Part shown: positions 35,107 through 44,253 of the stretch, in pieces
Layout of the letters: every line of letters begins with the position of its first letter
How positions within the stretch are numbered: position 1 is the stretch's first letter
From: Candidatus Gastranaerophilales bacterium
GTDB lineage: Bacteria > Cyanobacteriota > Vampirovibrionia > Gastranaerophilales > Gastranaerophilaceae
Direction: 5' to 3'
Assembly (NCBI GenBank): GCA_944325185.1
Contig: CALUZA010000040.1
Span: 1 to 54,029, forward strand
DNA length: 54,029 nt
Notes under the pieces: generated by a model
Told to the model about the DNA's origin: nothing
What the model saw: the letters and a program-made list of their open reading frames with translations, nothing else
Database searches by the model: none
Translations under genes and position numbers: made by a program

Positions 35107-38100
35107 ATGACTACTATAACTCCTGAAAACTCAAAAAAGAAAAAACATGTTGAGTTTATAAATAAGGTTATGAATAAAAAAGCTCTTAACCAGCTTTTAT
35201 CACAAGTTTATCTTGAGTGGGGTGGTGCTAAGACTGCTGAACTTGCCAATAATCTTAAAAATTTAGGTTATAAATATGCTACAAAATCTGGTACAACAAT
35301 TTCAATTCATGATTTAGATGTACCTGAGGCAAAAAAAGAGCTTTTACAAGAAGCTCAAGATGAAATTGCTCGCTCTACTCGTCGTTATTTAAAAGGTGAA
35401 ATTACAGAAGTTGAAAGATATACAAAAGTAATTGATACTTGGAGCGAAACTACCGCTAAATTAACAGAAAAAGTTGTTGAAAATTTTGATAGATTAAACC
35501 CTGTATATATGATGGCATTCTCTGGAGCCCGTGGTAACTTGTCACAAGTTTCTCAGTTGGTTGGAATGCGTGGTTTGATGGCTGATGCACAAGGTCAAAT
35601 TATCGACTTACCTATTAAGTCAAACTTTAAAGAAGGTCTTTCTTGTACAGAATACGTGATTTCAAGTTATGGTGCAAGAAAAGGGCTTGTTGATACAGCT
35701 TTAAAAACAGCTGACTCTGGTTATTTGACAAGACGTTTGGTAGACGTTGCTCAAGATGTAATTATTAGAGAAGAAGATTGTCATACTGAAAAATATATCA
35801 ATTTAACAGCAATAACAGATGGTGAAGATGTAATTGTTCCATTGGAAGATAGACTTCTTGGCAGAACTGTTGCGCAAGATGTTGTTGATAAAGATGGAAA
35901 TGTTTTAGTTACAAAAAATACAACTGTTGATAGAGATGATCTTGAAAAAATTAAAACAGTTGGCTTAAAAGAAATTCGTGTTCGTTCGACTTTAACATGT
36001 GAACTTGAATATGGTATTTGTCAAAAATGTTACGGCTGGTCAATGACAACACAAAAATTGGTTGATATTGGTGAAGCAATTGGTATTATTGCTGCACAAT
36101 CAATCGGTGAACCAGGTACACAGTTGACAATGAGAACATTCCACACAGGTGGTGTATTTAAGGGTTCAGGTGTTACACGTCAAGCAAAAGCCACTATTGA
36201 CGGTACTGTAAATACAGAAGTTAAGACTCGTGAACAAAGAACTCGTCATGGGGATGTAGTTAGAATTGCAATAAAAGAAGCTGATGTTGAAATCAAAGGA
36301 AAGTCTGATTCTGAAAAAATTCACGTTCCTATGGGGGCCAAGGTATTGGTTTCTAAAGGCGATAAAATTGAAGCCGGTGCTGTAATTGCGGAATTTGAAC
36401 CTGCTTCAAAGGGTGACGGTTCTCGTTTAACTGAAAAAGCACTTAAAGATATTACTTCTGACATATCAGGTGAAGTAGTCTTCCAAGACTTCGTTGCAGA
36501 TGAAAGAAAAGATAGACAAGGTAATATTTCAAGAATTGCAAATAAACAAGGTATTGTTTGGGTTTTAGGCGGGGATGTATATGCACTTCCTGCAGGCTCA
36601 AAAGTTCTTGTTGAAGATGGTCAAAAAATTAAAAAAGGTGAAAAATTAGCAGAAACTCTAATTATTTCTGAACATGGCGGAGAAGTTAGAGTTGGTGATA
36701 GTCTTGAAATTGAAGAAGTTAATTTTGAAGGAAAGAAAATTAAAAAAATTGTTTCCGGAAAAGAACTTACAATTGTTATTGCTTCAATTCAAGCAGCTAA
36801 CGCAGTATTTGAACAAACAAAGAAAGAACAAATCTGGACTGTTCCTGAAACAGGAGAAAAATATATTGTAAAATCACCTGTTGATACTACTGTTGAAAAC
36901 GGCATGATAATCGCCGAACTTATTGATGAAACATATAAAGTCGAATCCTCGGGTGAAATCAGATACAATGGACTTGAAGTTGATGAAAACCAAGTTGTGG
37001 TTAATCCGGGTCAATTAATATTTATTCCTGAAGAAATTCATCAGATTTCTAAGGATGCTTCTTTAAAACTTGTTGAATCAGGTACATTTGTTGAAGCCGG
37101 TACAGAAGTTGTTAAAGATATTTACACACATATCGCAGGCATTGTTGAAATCAAAGAATTCAATGATATTATCCACGAAATTGTTGTTCGTCCTGGTGAA
37201 TTACATACTTTGGATAGCATTAACGACCTTAAAGTTGGCGAAGGTGAAGTCGTTAAAGCCGGAACTGTGGTAGCAGGCAAAATAAAAGCAAAAGTTGATT
37301 CAATAGTTACTATTGTTGAAAATGAAGCTGATTTAATGGAAATTGATGATTTGGATGAAGATTTAGCTGATGATTCAATGGATGATGAAAATATTGAAGG
37401 AAAACCTGTTCAAATTTTAATCAGACCAATTCAAGCTTTTGATATTGAACAAAAAGATGTTTCAATTAAGTTTAGTGCAACAGATGATGCTATCGAATTA
37501 ATTCCTATTACTCAAGTTCAATTTAAAGATGGTGCAAGAGTTAGAAATTTAGATGGTGCGGTTCTTACAAGAACATCGTTAGTACTTTCTATGTCAGGTT
37601 ATATTTCACACTTAAAAGGTATGGTAGAACTTGATAGCAAGGGCGATTTAAAAATCGTAGTATTGGAAACATTGATTGTTCGTCGTGAACAAGAAGATTC
37701 ATCTCGTGGTTTATCTTCTACTCAAACAGAACTTCTTGTTAAAAACGGTCAAGTAATTGAACCAAAAACACCTGTTACAAAAACTCAAGTATTAGCTGTT
37801 AATGATTCAATTGCATCAATCAACTCTAAAGATAAAGAATTGAGAAGATTATTGCTTGTTTCGGATAATTATGAAGAAACCATAGAAACTACGTCAAAAC
37901 CAATTGTTAAAGAAGGCGAATTTGTTACTATAGATTCTAAAATCTCTGAAGCTGAAATCTCTAAATTCTCGGGTAAAGTTGTTAAAGTTACTCCTAAATC
38001 AGTGACATTAAGGGTTGGTAGACCTCACTTGATTTCTCCGGGTGCATTATTGCAGGTTGATAATTCTGCTCTAATTTTAAGAGGTGACTTACTTGCAACA

Positions 38101-38955
38101 TTGGTATTCGAAAGACAAAAAACAGGTGATATCGTCCAAGGTTTGCCTCGTGTAGAAGAACTGCTTGAAGCAAGAAAACCAAAAGACAGCGCTATTGCAG
38201 CGGAAGAAGACGGCGTTGCAATAATAGAATACGAAGATGATATGCCAAGATTGTTTATTGAAAATGAAAATGGCAGAGTTGAAATTAAGTATCCTATTGA
38301 AGCTAGCGTTATTGTAAACGATAAGCAAAAGATACACAAAGGTGACGCTTTAACATCTGGTCCTATGAATCCACATGATGTTATAAGACTTAAAGGTGCT
38401 AATGCTGCTCAACAATATCTTGTTGATGAGGTTCAAAGAGTATATCGTTCACAAGGTGTTGAAATTTCAGATAAGCACGTTGAAGTTATTGTTCGTCAGA
38501 TGATTAAAAAAGTAAAAGTAATTGATTCAGGTACTACAAGATTGCTTCCGGGTGAATTGGTTGAAATTAAAACAATCGAAGCAGAAAATGCTAAAGCTCG
38601 TGAAAACAATGGTCAAGAAGCTACATATGAAGCATTGTTGCTTGGTATTACAAAAGCTTCTTTGAATACTGAATCATTTATATCAGCTGCTTCTTTCCAA
38701 GAAACAACAAGAATCCTTACAGAAGCTGCAGTTGAAGGAAAGAAAGACTTGTTAAGAGGTCTTAAAGAAAACGTTATTATTGGTAGATTGATTCCTGCAG
38801 GTACAGGTTACTACCATTTAATTAACGCATCTGAAGAAAAAGAAAAAGAAGCTCAAAAAAGAGCAGCTCAAAAACATCAAGCAAGGAAACCATCCGCGAT
38901 TTTAGAAGAAATCGAAGGTATGTTTGGTGTTGTTGACCCTGATATGCAATTTTAA
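35107..38955 (+). CDS. rpoC2: RNA polymerase beta' (C-terminal) subunit RpoC2
   Basis: 1282 residues, the C-terminal part of beta'. The bridge-helix region is SGARGNLSQVSQLVGMRGLM and the first trigger-loop half ends MRTFHTGGVFKGSGVTRQ (about residue 345). The second half resumes only at GDIVQGLPRVEELLEARKP (about residue 1010). The ~650 residues between are a lineage-specific insertion (SI3) of repeated small beta modules with recurring phrases such as V-x-x-G-x-x-I/V and a very acidic patch (DLDEDLADDSMDDE). Cyanobacterial RpoC2 carries an SI3 of similar size. A strong terminator follows. Confidence 0.97.
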   Translation: MTTITPENSKKKKHVEFINKVMNKKALNQLLSQVYLEWGGAKTAELANNLKNLGYKYATKSGTTISIHDLDVPEAKKELLQEAQDEIARSTRRYLKGEITEVERYTKVIDTWSETTAKLTEKVVENFDRLNPVYMMAFSGARGNLSQVSQLVGMRGLMADAQGQIIDLPIKSNFKEGLSCTEYVISSYGARKGLVDTALKTADSGYLTRRLVDVAQDVIIREEDCHTEKYINLTAITDGEDVIVPLEDRLLGRTVAQDVVDKDGNVLVTKNTTVDRDDLEKIKTVGLKEIRVRSTLTCELEYGICQKCYGWSMTTQKLVDIGEAIGIIAAQSIGEPGTQLTMRTFHTGGVFKGSGVTRQAKATIDGTVNTEVKTREQRTRHGDVVRIAIKEADVEIKGKSDSEKIHVPMGAKVLVSKGDKIEAGAVIAEFEPASKGDGSRLTEKALKDITSDISGEVVFQDFVADERKDRQGNISRIANKQGIVWVLGGDVYALPAGSKVLVEDGQKIKKGEKLAETLIISEHGGEVRVGDSLEIEEVNFEGKKIKKIVSGKELTIVIASIQAANAVFEQTKKEQIWTVPETGEKYIVKSPVDTTVENGMIIAELIDETYKVESSGEIRYNGLEVDENQVVVNPGQLIFIPEEIHQISKDASLKLVESGTFVEAGTEVVKDIYTHIAGIVEIKEFNDIIHEIVVRPGELHTLDSINDLKVGEGEVVKAGTVVAGKIKAKVDSIVTIVENEADLMEIDDLDEDLADDSMDDENIEGKPVQILIRPIQAFDIEQKDVSIKFSATDDAIELIPITQVQFKDGARVRNLDGAVLTRTSLVLSMSGYISHLKGMVELDSKGDLKIVVLETLIVRREQEDSSRGLSSTQTELLVKNGQVIEPKTPVTKTQVLAVNDSIASINSKDKELRRLLLVSDNYEETIETTSKPIVKEGEFVTIDSKISEAEISKFSGKVVKVTPKSVTLRVGRPHLISPGALLQVDNSALILRGDLLATLVFERQKTGDIVQGLPRVEELLEARKPKDSAIAAEEDGVAIIEYEDDMPRLFIENENGRVEIKYPIEASVIVNDKQKIHKGDALTSGPMNPHDVIRLKGANAAQQYLVDEVQRVYRSQGVEISDKHVEVIVRQMIKKVKVIDSGTTRLLPGELVEIKTIEAENAKARENNGQEATYEALLLGITKASLNTESFISAASFQETTRILTEAAVEGKKDLLRGLKENVIIGRLIPAGTGYYHLINASEEKEKEAQKRAAQKHQARKPSAILEEIEGMFGVVDPDMQF

Positions 38956-38971
38956 TTTATATTAGATGATT

Positions 38972-39006
38972 AAAACCTTGCAAATTCAATATTTGCAAGG
39001 TTTTTT
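38972..39006 (+). terminator. Terminator of the rpoB-rpoC1-rpoC2 operon
   Basis: Stem AAAACCTTGCAAAT / ATTTGCAAGGTTTT with a 3-5 base loop, then a T run. Confidence 0.93.
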
Positions 39007-39027
39007 GTTTTATTGTAGAATTGTTTT

Positions 39028-41337
39028 ATGTTTTTGGATATTAATGAAATAAAATCGGTAAATTTAAAAGAAGGTTTTTTAAAACAGTATATTGAACTCA
39101 AGAAAGATAATTTTGATTCGATTTTATTATTTCAAATTGGCGATTTTTATGAAACCTTTTTTCAAGATGCTAAAATTTTTTCTGATGTCACAGGTTCAAC
39201 TCTGGGTTCAAGAAATGTAAAAGGTTTAGGCGAGGTTGTGCAAGCCGGAATTCCGATTAGCACTCTTGAGTTGTATGTAAAGAAATTAATAAGTGAAAAT
39301 TTAAAAGTTTGTGTTTGCAATCAAATCAAAAATGAAGATGGTGAAATACAAAGAGAGGTAGTAAGAAAATATACAAAAGGTACAATAGTTGAAAATGAAT
39401 TATTAGAGGCTTTTGAAAATAATTATATTTGTGCTGTTTTTGAAAACAACCAAAAATATAGCATTTCTTATGCGGATGTTTCTACCGGTCAATTTTATAC
39501 TTCATTGGCTTCTTTTGAAGAGATGGTTTTTGAAATTGATAAAATTTCTCCAAATGAAATTTTAATTTGCGAAAATCAAAAAGAAAAGTTTTCTCAAGTT
39601 TTTTCAAAATATAATTTAACAATATTGAAGTCTAATTTTTTTGAATCAAAAAATTCTTCTGACGCAATTTTGAGATATTGCATATATACTCAGAAAAATT
39701 TTATGCCAAAATTGGATGACATTATTGAATATAAGATTAATTCTTTCCTTATAATGGATGAAATTACAAGAAGAAATTTGGAGATAAGACGCACACGTCG
39801 CTATTTAAAGAAAAAAGGGAGTTTGTTTTGGTTTTTAAATTATACAAAAACTCCGATGGGTAGTCGTTTATTAAAAAAATATATAGATGAGCCTCTTTTG
39901 AATGAAAAAATTTTAAATTCCAGATTGGATGCTATAGATGAAATTATTTTAAATAAAGATAAAATTGATGATGTTGATAATTTATTGGAACAATTTTGTG
40001 ATTTATCAAGGATTTGTGCTAAGGTTTCGAATTGTACAATATTGCCGAAAGATTTGTTTTTATTGGTCAATAACGCAAAAATAATAGAAACTTTGGTTCA
40101 AATTTGTAATCATTTTAAATCTCCATTATTAAAAATAGATAGTTTAATTTCATCAAATGTTATTGATTTTTTAACGTATATAAAAGGTGCAATTAGTGAG
40201 AATTCTTCTGATGTTATTTTTTCAGGAGGAATTATAAAAGATGGCTGTAATACGAATTTAGATTATTTAAGAGCAGAGCTTAAAGCTGCAGAAAATCGGA
40301 TGACAGAGTACTTTGAGCATGAAAAAAAGCGTTTTAAAATTGAAAAAATGAAGCTTAATTATTCAAAAACTATTGGATATTATTTTGAAATTCCTGCTTC
40401 CAAAGAAAAGTTATTATCGGGTGAATATTTTAAAAAGCAAACTCTATCAAATACAATTAGGTTCTCGTCTTCTAAATTACAAGAGCTGGAAGATAAAAAT
40501 CTTGCGCTTAAGTATAAAATAAATGAACTTGAATATCAAATTTATTGCGAAATCAGAAAAGAAGCAGTTGATTTTGTAGATAAAATTAGAGAAATATCCA
40601 AGGAAATTGCAAAAATTGATGTTTTATTTTCTTTTGCAAAATGCGCATTGCTAAATGCACTAACAAGACCAAAATATATAAAAAATTCAATAAAGATTAA
40701 AAATGGTTTTCATCCAAGTTTATTGGAATCATGTGAAGAAATTGTAAAAAATGATACTGAGTTATTTGATAGTTCAATGGTTATTTTGACAGGGGCAAAT
40801 ATGAGCGGTAAATCAACATATTTGAAACACAATGCAATTATTTCTCTATTGGCGCAAATTGGTTCTTTTGTACCTGCTGATATGGCTGAACTTGAAATAT
40901 TAGATAGAATTTTTGTAAGACAAGGTTCGGTTGATGATATAATTAATAATTCTTCTAGTTTTATGGTTGAAATGAATGATTTGAAATTTATTTTAGATCA
41001 TGCTACAAAAGCTTCTTTGATTTTGTTGGATGAACCTGCAAAAAGCACTAATGCTTCGGAAGGCGGCGCTATTGCAAGAGCATTTTGTGAATATATGATA
41101 AAAAATTATGAGAGCAAAATGATGATTGCAACTCATAATTTAGAATTAACAAAATTAGAAAAAATGTTTCCAAATAAAGTATTTAATTATGTAATTGGGG
41201 CTTTTGATGATGCTAAAAAAGTTGGGATAAACAGAAAAGTTGTTCGCGGAACCGTAAATTCAAGCCTTGCAATAAATACTGCAAAATTAGCCGGCTTGCC
41301 TTCCGAATTGGTTGAAAACGCTAAAAAATATTTGTAA
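39028..41337 (+). CDS. mutS: MutS-family DNA mismatch protein
   Basis: 769 residues, shorter than the ~850 of E. coli MutS. The N-terminal domain keeps the mismatch-wedge motif FQIGDFYETFF (canonical GDFYE). The lever/clamp region and an ATPase domain follow, with P-loop GANMSGKSTYLKH (about residue 589) and Walker B LILLDEP. Two motifs deviate: MutS1 normally reads GPNMGGKST, and DEIGRGTST in place of DEPAKSTNA. The FYE motif argues for mismatch repair rather than MutS2 or a MutS-like paralogue. The short C-terminus suggests loss of the tetramer domain. It has the rpoC2 terminator directly upstream and the His leader downstream. Confidence 0.85.
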   Translation: MFLDINEIKSVNLKEGFLKQYIELKKDNFDSILLFQIGDFYETFFQDAKIFSDVTGSTLGSRNVKGLGEVVQAGIPISTLELYVKKLISENLKVCVCNQIKNEDGEIQREVVRKYTKGTIVENELLEAFENNYICAVFENNQKYSISYADVSTGQFYTSLASFEEMVFEIDKISPNEILICENQKEKFSQVFSKYNLTILKSNFFESKNSSDAILRYCIYTQKNFMPKLDDIIEYKINSFLIMDEITRRNLEIRRTRRYLKKKGSLFWFLNYTKTPMGSRLLKKYIDEPLLNEKILNSRLDAIDEIILNKDKIDDVDNLLEQFCDLSRICAKVSNCTILPKDLFLLVNNAKIIETLVQICNHFKSPLLKIDSLISSNVIDFLTYIKGAISENSSDVIFSGGIIKDGCNTNLDYLRAELKAAENRMTEYFEHEKKRFKIEKMKLNYSKTIGYYFEIPASKEKLLSGEYFKKQTLSNTIRFSSSKLQELEDKNLALKYKINELEYQIYCEIRKEAVDFVDKIREISKEIAKIDVLFSFAKCALLNALTRPKYIKNSIKIKNGFHPSLLESCEEIVKNDTELFDSSMVILTGANMSGKSTYLKHNAIISLLAQIGSFVPADMAELEILDRIFVRQGSVDDIINNSSSFMVEMNDLKFILDHATKASLILLDEPAKSTNASEGGAIARAFCEYMIKNYESKMMIATHNLELTKLEKMFPNKVFNYVIGAFDDAKKVGINRKVVRGTVNSSLAINTAKLAGLPSELVENAKKYL

Positions 41338-41385
41338 AATTAATTTTGTTGTAAAAATTTTTTTTCATGTTATTATAAAAAAACT

Positions 41386-41457
41386 ATGAATGACATTTTA
41401 TTAATCAGCATACATCATATACATCACCATAGCATCCCAAGAGGGTTGTTTATTTAG
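41386..41457 (+). CDS. Histidine leader peptide
   Basis: A 23-codon ORF, ATG to TAG, containing the run HHIHHH (41413-41430): five His codons out of six. It ends in a short hydrophobic tail. It is followed by mutually exclusive RNA hairpins (41434-41520). This is the layout of his operon leader peptides, where slow translation of His codons controls termination. The start has no clear ribosome site, and a weak promoter (TTGTAA, 16 bases, TATTAT, 41349-41376) would make the message nearly leaderless. Confidence 0.75.
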   Translation: MNDILLISIHHIHHHSIPRGLFI

Positions 41458-41520
41458 TGATGCATTGATTTTCAATTCATATAAATAACACCTTCTTGGG
41501 ATTTTGAAGGTGTTATTTTA
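41434..41520 (+). promoter_or_regulatory. Histidine-responsive transcription attenuator
   Basis: Terminator: 13-bp perfect stem, AAATAACACCTTC (41483-41495) with GAAGGTGTTATTT (41506-41518), followed by T residues. Antiterminator: ATCCCAAGAGGG (41434-41445) pairs with CCTTCTTGGGAT (41491-41502), 12 bp with one G-U. The two share 41491-41495, so they exclude each other. A ribosome at the leader stop (41455) would cover 41434-41445 and leave the terminator to form. One stalled at the early His codons would leave it free and permit read-through to the gene at 41540. Confidence 0.78.
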
Positions 41521-41539
41521 TTATGAAATGGAGAAAAAA

Positions 41540-42799
41540 ATGTCTTTTATAAATGTAATATCGGCGCTTGGAAACAATAACAGTATTTATCCTTTAATTG
41601 TAAGAGATTGTGGAATTGAAAATCTTGCTAAATGCGTAATGACATACAAGCAGAACGCAAAAGAGTCAAAAGTAATTGCAAAAGAAGCAACCAGAGAAAG
41701 GATAATTGATGAATATGGAACTTCTGCAGTTTGGCTTGGCGGCATTCCTTTGATGCGATTTTTGTCAGATAAATTTATAGATTTTACGGGTTTATCTTCA
41801 AAAGTCGATGTAAAGTTATTTGATGAAACTGTCAATCAGGGCATAAATTCAAATATTAAAAAATTTGAAAATACTGCAAGTAGCGCTGTGAGTGAATTGA
41901 AAAAAGTTAGTATAAATAAAAATTTATTTAAGAATTTGCAAATTGGAAAATTTTTTATAACTACAGCAATACCAATTATGGTTATGGGGTTTTTGCTTCC
42001 CAAATTTAATTTTAATTTGACTAAAAAAAAGATGAAAAAAATTGAACAGCAAAAAACAGATGAAAAATTAAAATTTTTAGGTATGGATAAATTTGTTAAA
42101 TCGATTAATGATAAAAAGCAAATAAGTTTTTGTGGGCTTGAAAAACTGGCAACAATGTCTGAGCTTAATCAAATGATGATTTTAGACGGAGGTTTGACTT
42201 TTGGTCGAGTTAATACTTCAAGAAACAAAAAAGAAAAGCGTGAAATGGCTTTCAAAATGGCAGGTATGTGTTATTTGAATTACCTTGCTCCGAAACAAAT
42301 TGATAAATCATTAAATAAACTAACAAAAAAAATATTTGGATTAAATACCTCATTAGATGTTAAAACTTTGAGTGATAATGATTTTATAAATGAAATAAAA
42401 AATGGAACATTGCTTTTGCCTGATGGTTTTGATGAAAAATCAGTTTTAGATTTTATAGATAACAACCCGACATCAACTTTTGTTAGTCAAATAAGAAAAT
42501 TAAAACTGGTTAATTTTTTAGAAAATAATATTCGAGATCCAAGAAAATTTGTTGAAATTGAAAAAATAAATGATTTTAGGCGTGCAGTAGACGAATTTGC
42601 TTCTGATGCTCTTAAATCTGATTCTATTGAAAAATATGTCAAAAAAGCATTGCAGGCAAAAAGCTTTAATATATTAGCAAATGTTTTAATAAGTAGCGCT
42701 TTGCTTGCTATCGTGCTTCCTAAATTGCAATTCTTGTTTAGAAAGATTACTACAGGATCAAACTTGGAGCCGGGAATTGTCGGAAATGGTGATAAATAG
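41540..42799 (+). CDS. Two-TM protein of unknown function, controlled by the His attenuator
   Basis: 419 residues, not recognised. Two hydrophobic segments (about residues 137-158 and 378-400) flank a charged central region; each ends in the same way (LLPKF, VLPKLQFLF), suggesting an internal duplication of membrane hairpin boundaries. N-terminal ~80 residues contain VWLGGIPLMRFLSDKFIDF. Central phrases: ISFCGLEKLATMSELNQM and CYLNYLAPKQIDKS. It has no signal peptide. The ATG at 41540 follows GGAG; an earlier TTG at 41504 lies inside the terminator and is rejected. Its stop abuts that of manC tail to tail. A histidine-linked function is suggested only by the leader. Confidence 0.72.
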   Translation: MSFINVISALGNNNSIYPLIVRDCGIENLAKCVMTYKQNAKESKVIAKEATRERIIDEYGTSAVWLGGIPLMRFLSDKFIDFTGLSSKVDVKLFDETVNQGINSNIKKFENTASSAVSELKKVSINKNLFKNLQIGKFFITTAIPIMVMGFLLPKFNFNLTKKKMKKIEQQKTDEKLKFLGMDKFVKSINDKKQISFCGLEKLATMSELNQMMILDGGLTFGRVNTSRNKKEKREMAFKMAGMCYLNYLAPKQIDKSLNKLTKKIFGLNTSLDVKTLSDNDFINEIKNGTLLLPDGFDEKSVLDFIDNNPTSTFVSQIRKLKLVNFLENNIRDPRKFVEIEKINDFRRAVDEFASDALKSDSIEKYVKKALQAKSFNILANVLISSALLAIVLPKLQFLFRKITTGSNLEPGIVGNGDK

Positions 42800-44188
42800 T
42801 TATTTAACCCTGCCGTATATATCTTTATACCTTATGATATCTTCTTCAACAAGTTTATCACCTTTTTGAACTTCGATTATTTTTAGTTCACTATCGTACG
42901 GATTAGCTAATGAGTGTATTGCTTTTACCGGTATATCGATAGATGAGCCTGCTTTTAGCATAAAGACTTTATCTTCTAAAGTTACTCTTGCAATTCCGGA
43001 TAAAATGATCCAGTGCTCGGAACGATGGTTGTGTGATTGAAGGCTAAGTTGCCCTTTTCTGGATACACAAATCATTTTTGTTAAATATCCTTCTCCTTGG
43101 TTTAACACTGTATAATAACCCCAAGGGCGGTATACCGTTGTATGTATTCTGTGAGTGTCGCTTTTTGTTTCTTTTAATTTTTCAAAAATTTGTTTAACAC
43201 CTTGAGTGTCATTTTTGTTACATGCCAAAATGGCATCAGGTGTTTCGATTATTATAATATTTTCAAGACCAACTCCTGCCAAAAGTCTTCCGGATGAATA
43301 TAACATGGTGTTTTTGCAATTTTGTTCTATTATATTTCCGATTTTTACATTTCCTTCAGAATCTTTTTTATTTGATTCATAAACTGCATCCCAAGAGCCA
43401 AGGTCGTTCCAATCGCATTCCATTTCTACCATGGCAACATTATTAGCATGTTCCATAACGGCATAATCAAATGAAATTGAAGGATATTCATCAAAAGTCA
43501 TATAGTCGATATCTTCTTTTATTTTAAAATTGAATTTTTGTGTGACTTCATAGATATCTTGAGCATGATCTTTTAGGGTTTTCATCAAAATGGATGCCTT
43601 AAACACAAAAATGCCGGAGTTCCAATAATATTCATTTGAATGATAGTATTCTTTAGCTGTATCGATATCAGGTTTTTCTTTAAAACAATCAACTTTGTAT
43701 CCGTTTTCAATTTTTTCGCCTGTTTTAATATAACCAAAACCCGTGCTTGCATTTTTGGGCTTGACACCAAGAGTTACAATGTATCCTTCTTTTGCTAGGC
43801 TTTGTGCTTTGTTGATAGTTTTTGCAAAATTTTCAGTATTTTCTATTAAATGATCCGAAGGAACAACAACTATAACGTCGTCTTTTCCGCAATCAAGAAG
43901 AAATTTTGTTGAAATTGCAATAGCAGGAGCTGTGTTTTTTGCGATAGGTTCGGTTAAAATTCTTACATCGTTAGAGTATTCTTTTAACTGCATTTTTATA
44001 TCGCTAAAATGTTTTGTATTAGTGATTGCGATAATATTATCGATATCCATTATGCTCATAAGTCTTTCAAATGTTTTTTCTAAAAGACTTTTTTCGGAAT
44101 TTAATTTCAAGAGCTGCTTTGGATATAACTCTCTTGAAAGAGGCCACAATCTGGAGCCTGAACCGCCAGCTAAAATAATTCCGTGCAT
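42800..44188 (-). CDS. manC: Mannose-1-phosphate guanylyltransferase / mannose-6-phosphate isomerase
   Basis: 462 residues. The N-terminal nucleotidyltransferase domain has GGSGSRLWPLSRELYPKQ; the C-terminal ~110 residues are a cupin isomerase domain (SHNHRSEHWIILSGIARVTL, then PVKAIHSLANP). The bifunctional type II enzyme makes GDP-mannose for surface polysaccharides. It lies 65 bases downstream of the rmlD-like gene on the same strand, so both may be cotranscribed. The length is standard for the bifunctional form. Confidence 0.95.
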   Translation of the reverse strand: MHGIILAGGSGSRLWPLSRELYPKQLLKLNSEKSLLEKTFERLMSIMDIDNIIAITNTKHFSDIKMQLKEYSNDVRILTEPIAKNTAPAIAISTKFLLDCGKDDVIVVVPSDHLIENTENFAKTINKAQSLAKEGYIVTLGVKPKNASTGFGYIKTGEKIENGYKVDCFKEKPDIDTAKEYYHSNEYYWNSGIFVFKASILMKTLKDHAQDIYEVTQKFNFKIKEDIDYMTFDEYPSISFDYAVMEHANNVAMVEMECDWNDLGSWDAVYESNKKDSEGNVKIGNIIEQNCKNTMLYSSGRLLAGVGLENIIIIETPDAILACNKNDTQGVKQIFEKLKETKSDTHRIHTTVYRPWGYYTVLNQGEGYLTKMICVSRKGQLSLQSHNHRSEHWIILSGIARVTLEDKVFMLKAGSSIDIPVKAIHSLANPYDSELKIIEVQKGDKLVEEDIIRYKDIYGRVK

Positions 44189-44253
44189 AATACACTCCCC
44201 GCATAAATTATCAACAGTACTATTATATAATAAAATTCATATACTGCAAACCG

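Noticed and set aside
35040..35110. Possible frameshift or sequencing error splitting rpoC
   Set aside because: The second gene has its own start and GAGG site after a 53-base gap, and the break point matches the natural cyanobacterial split.
41504..41539. Upstream TTG start for the two-TM protein
   Set aside because: It lies inside the attenuator terminator; ATG 41540 has a proper GGAG site.
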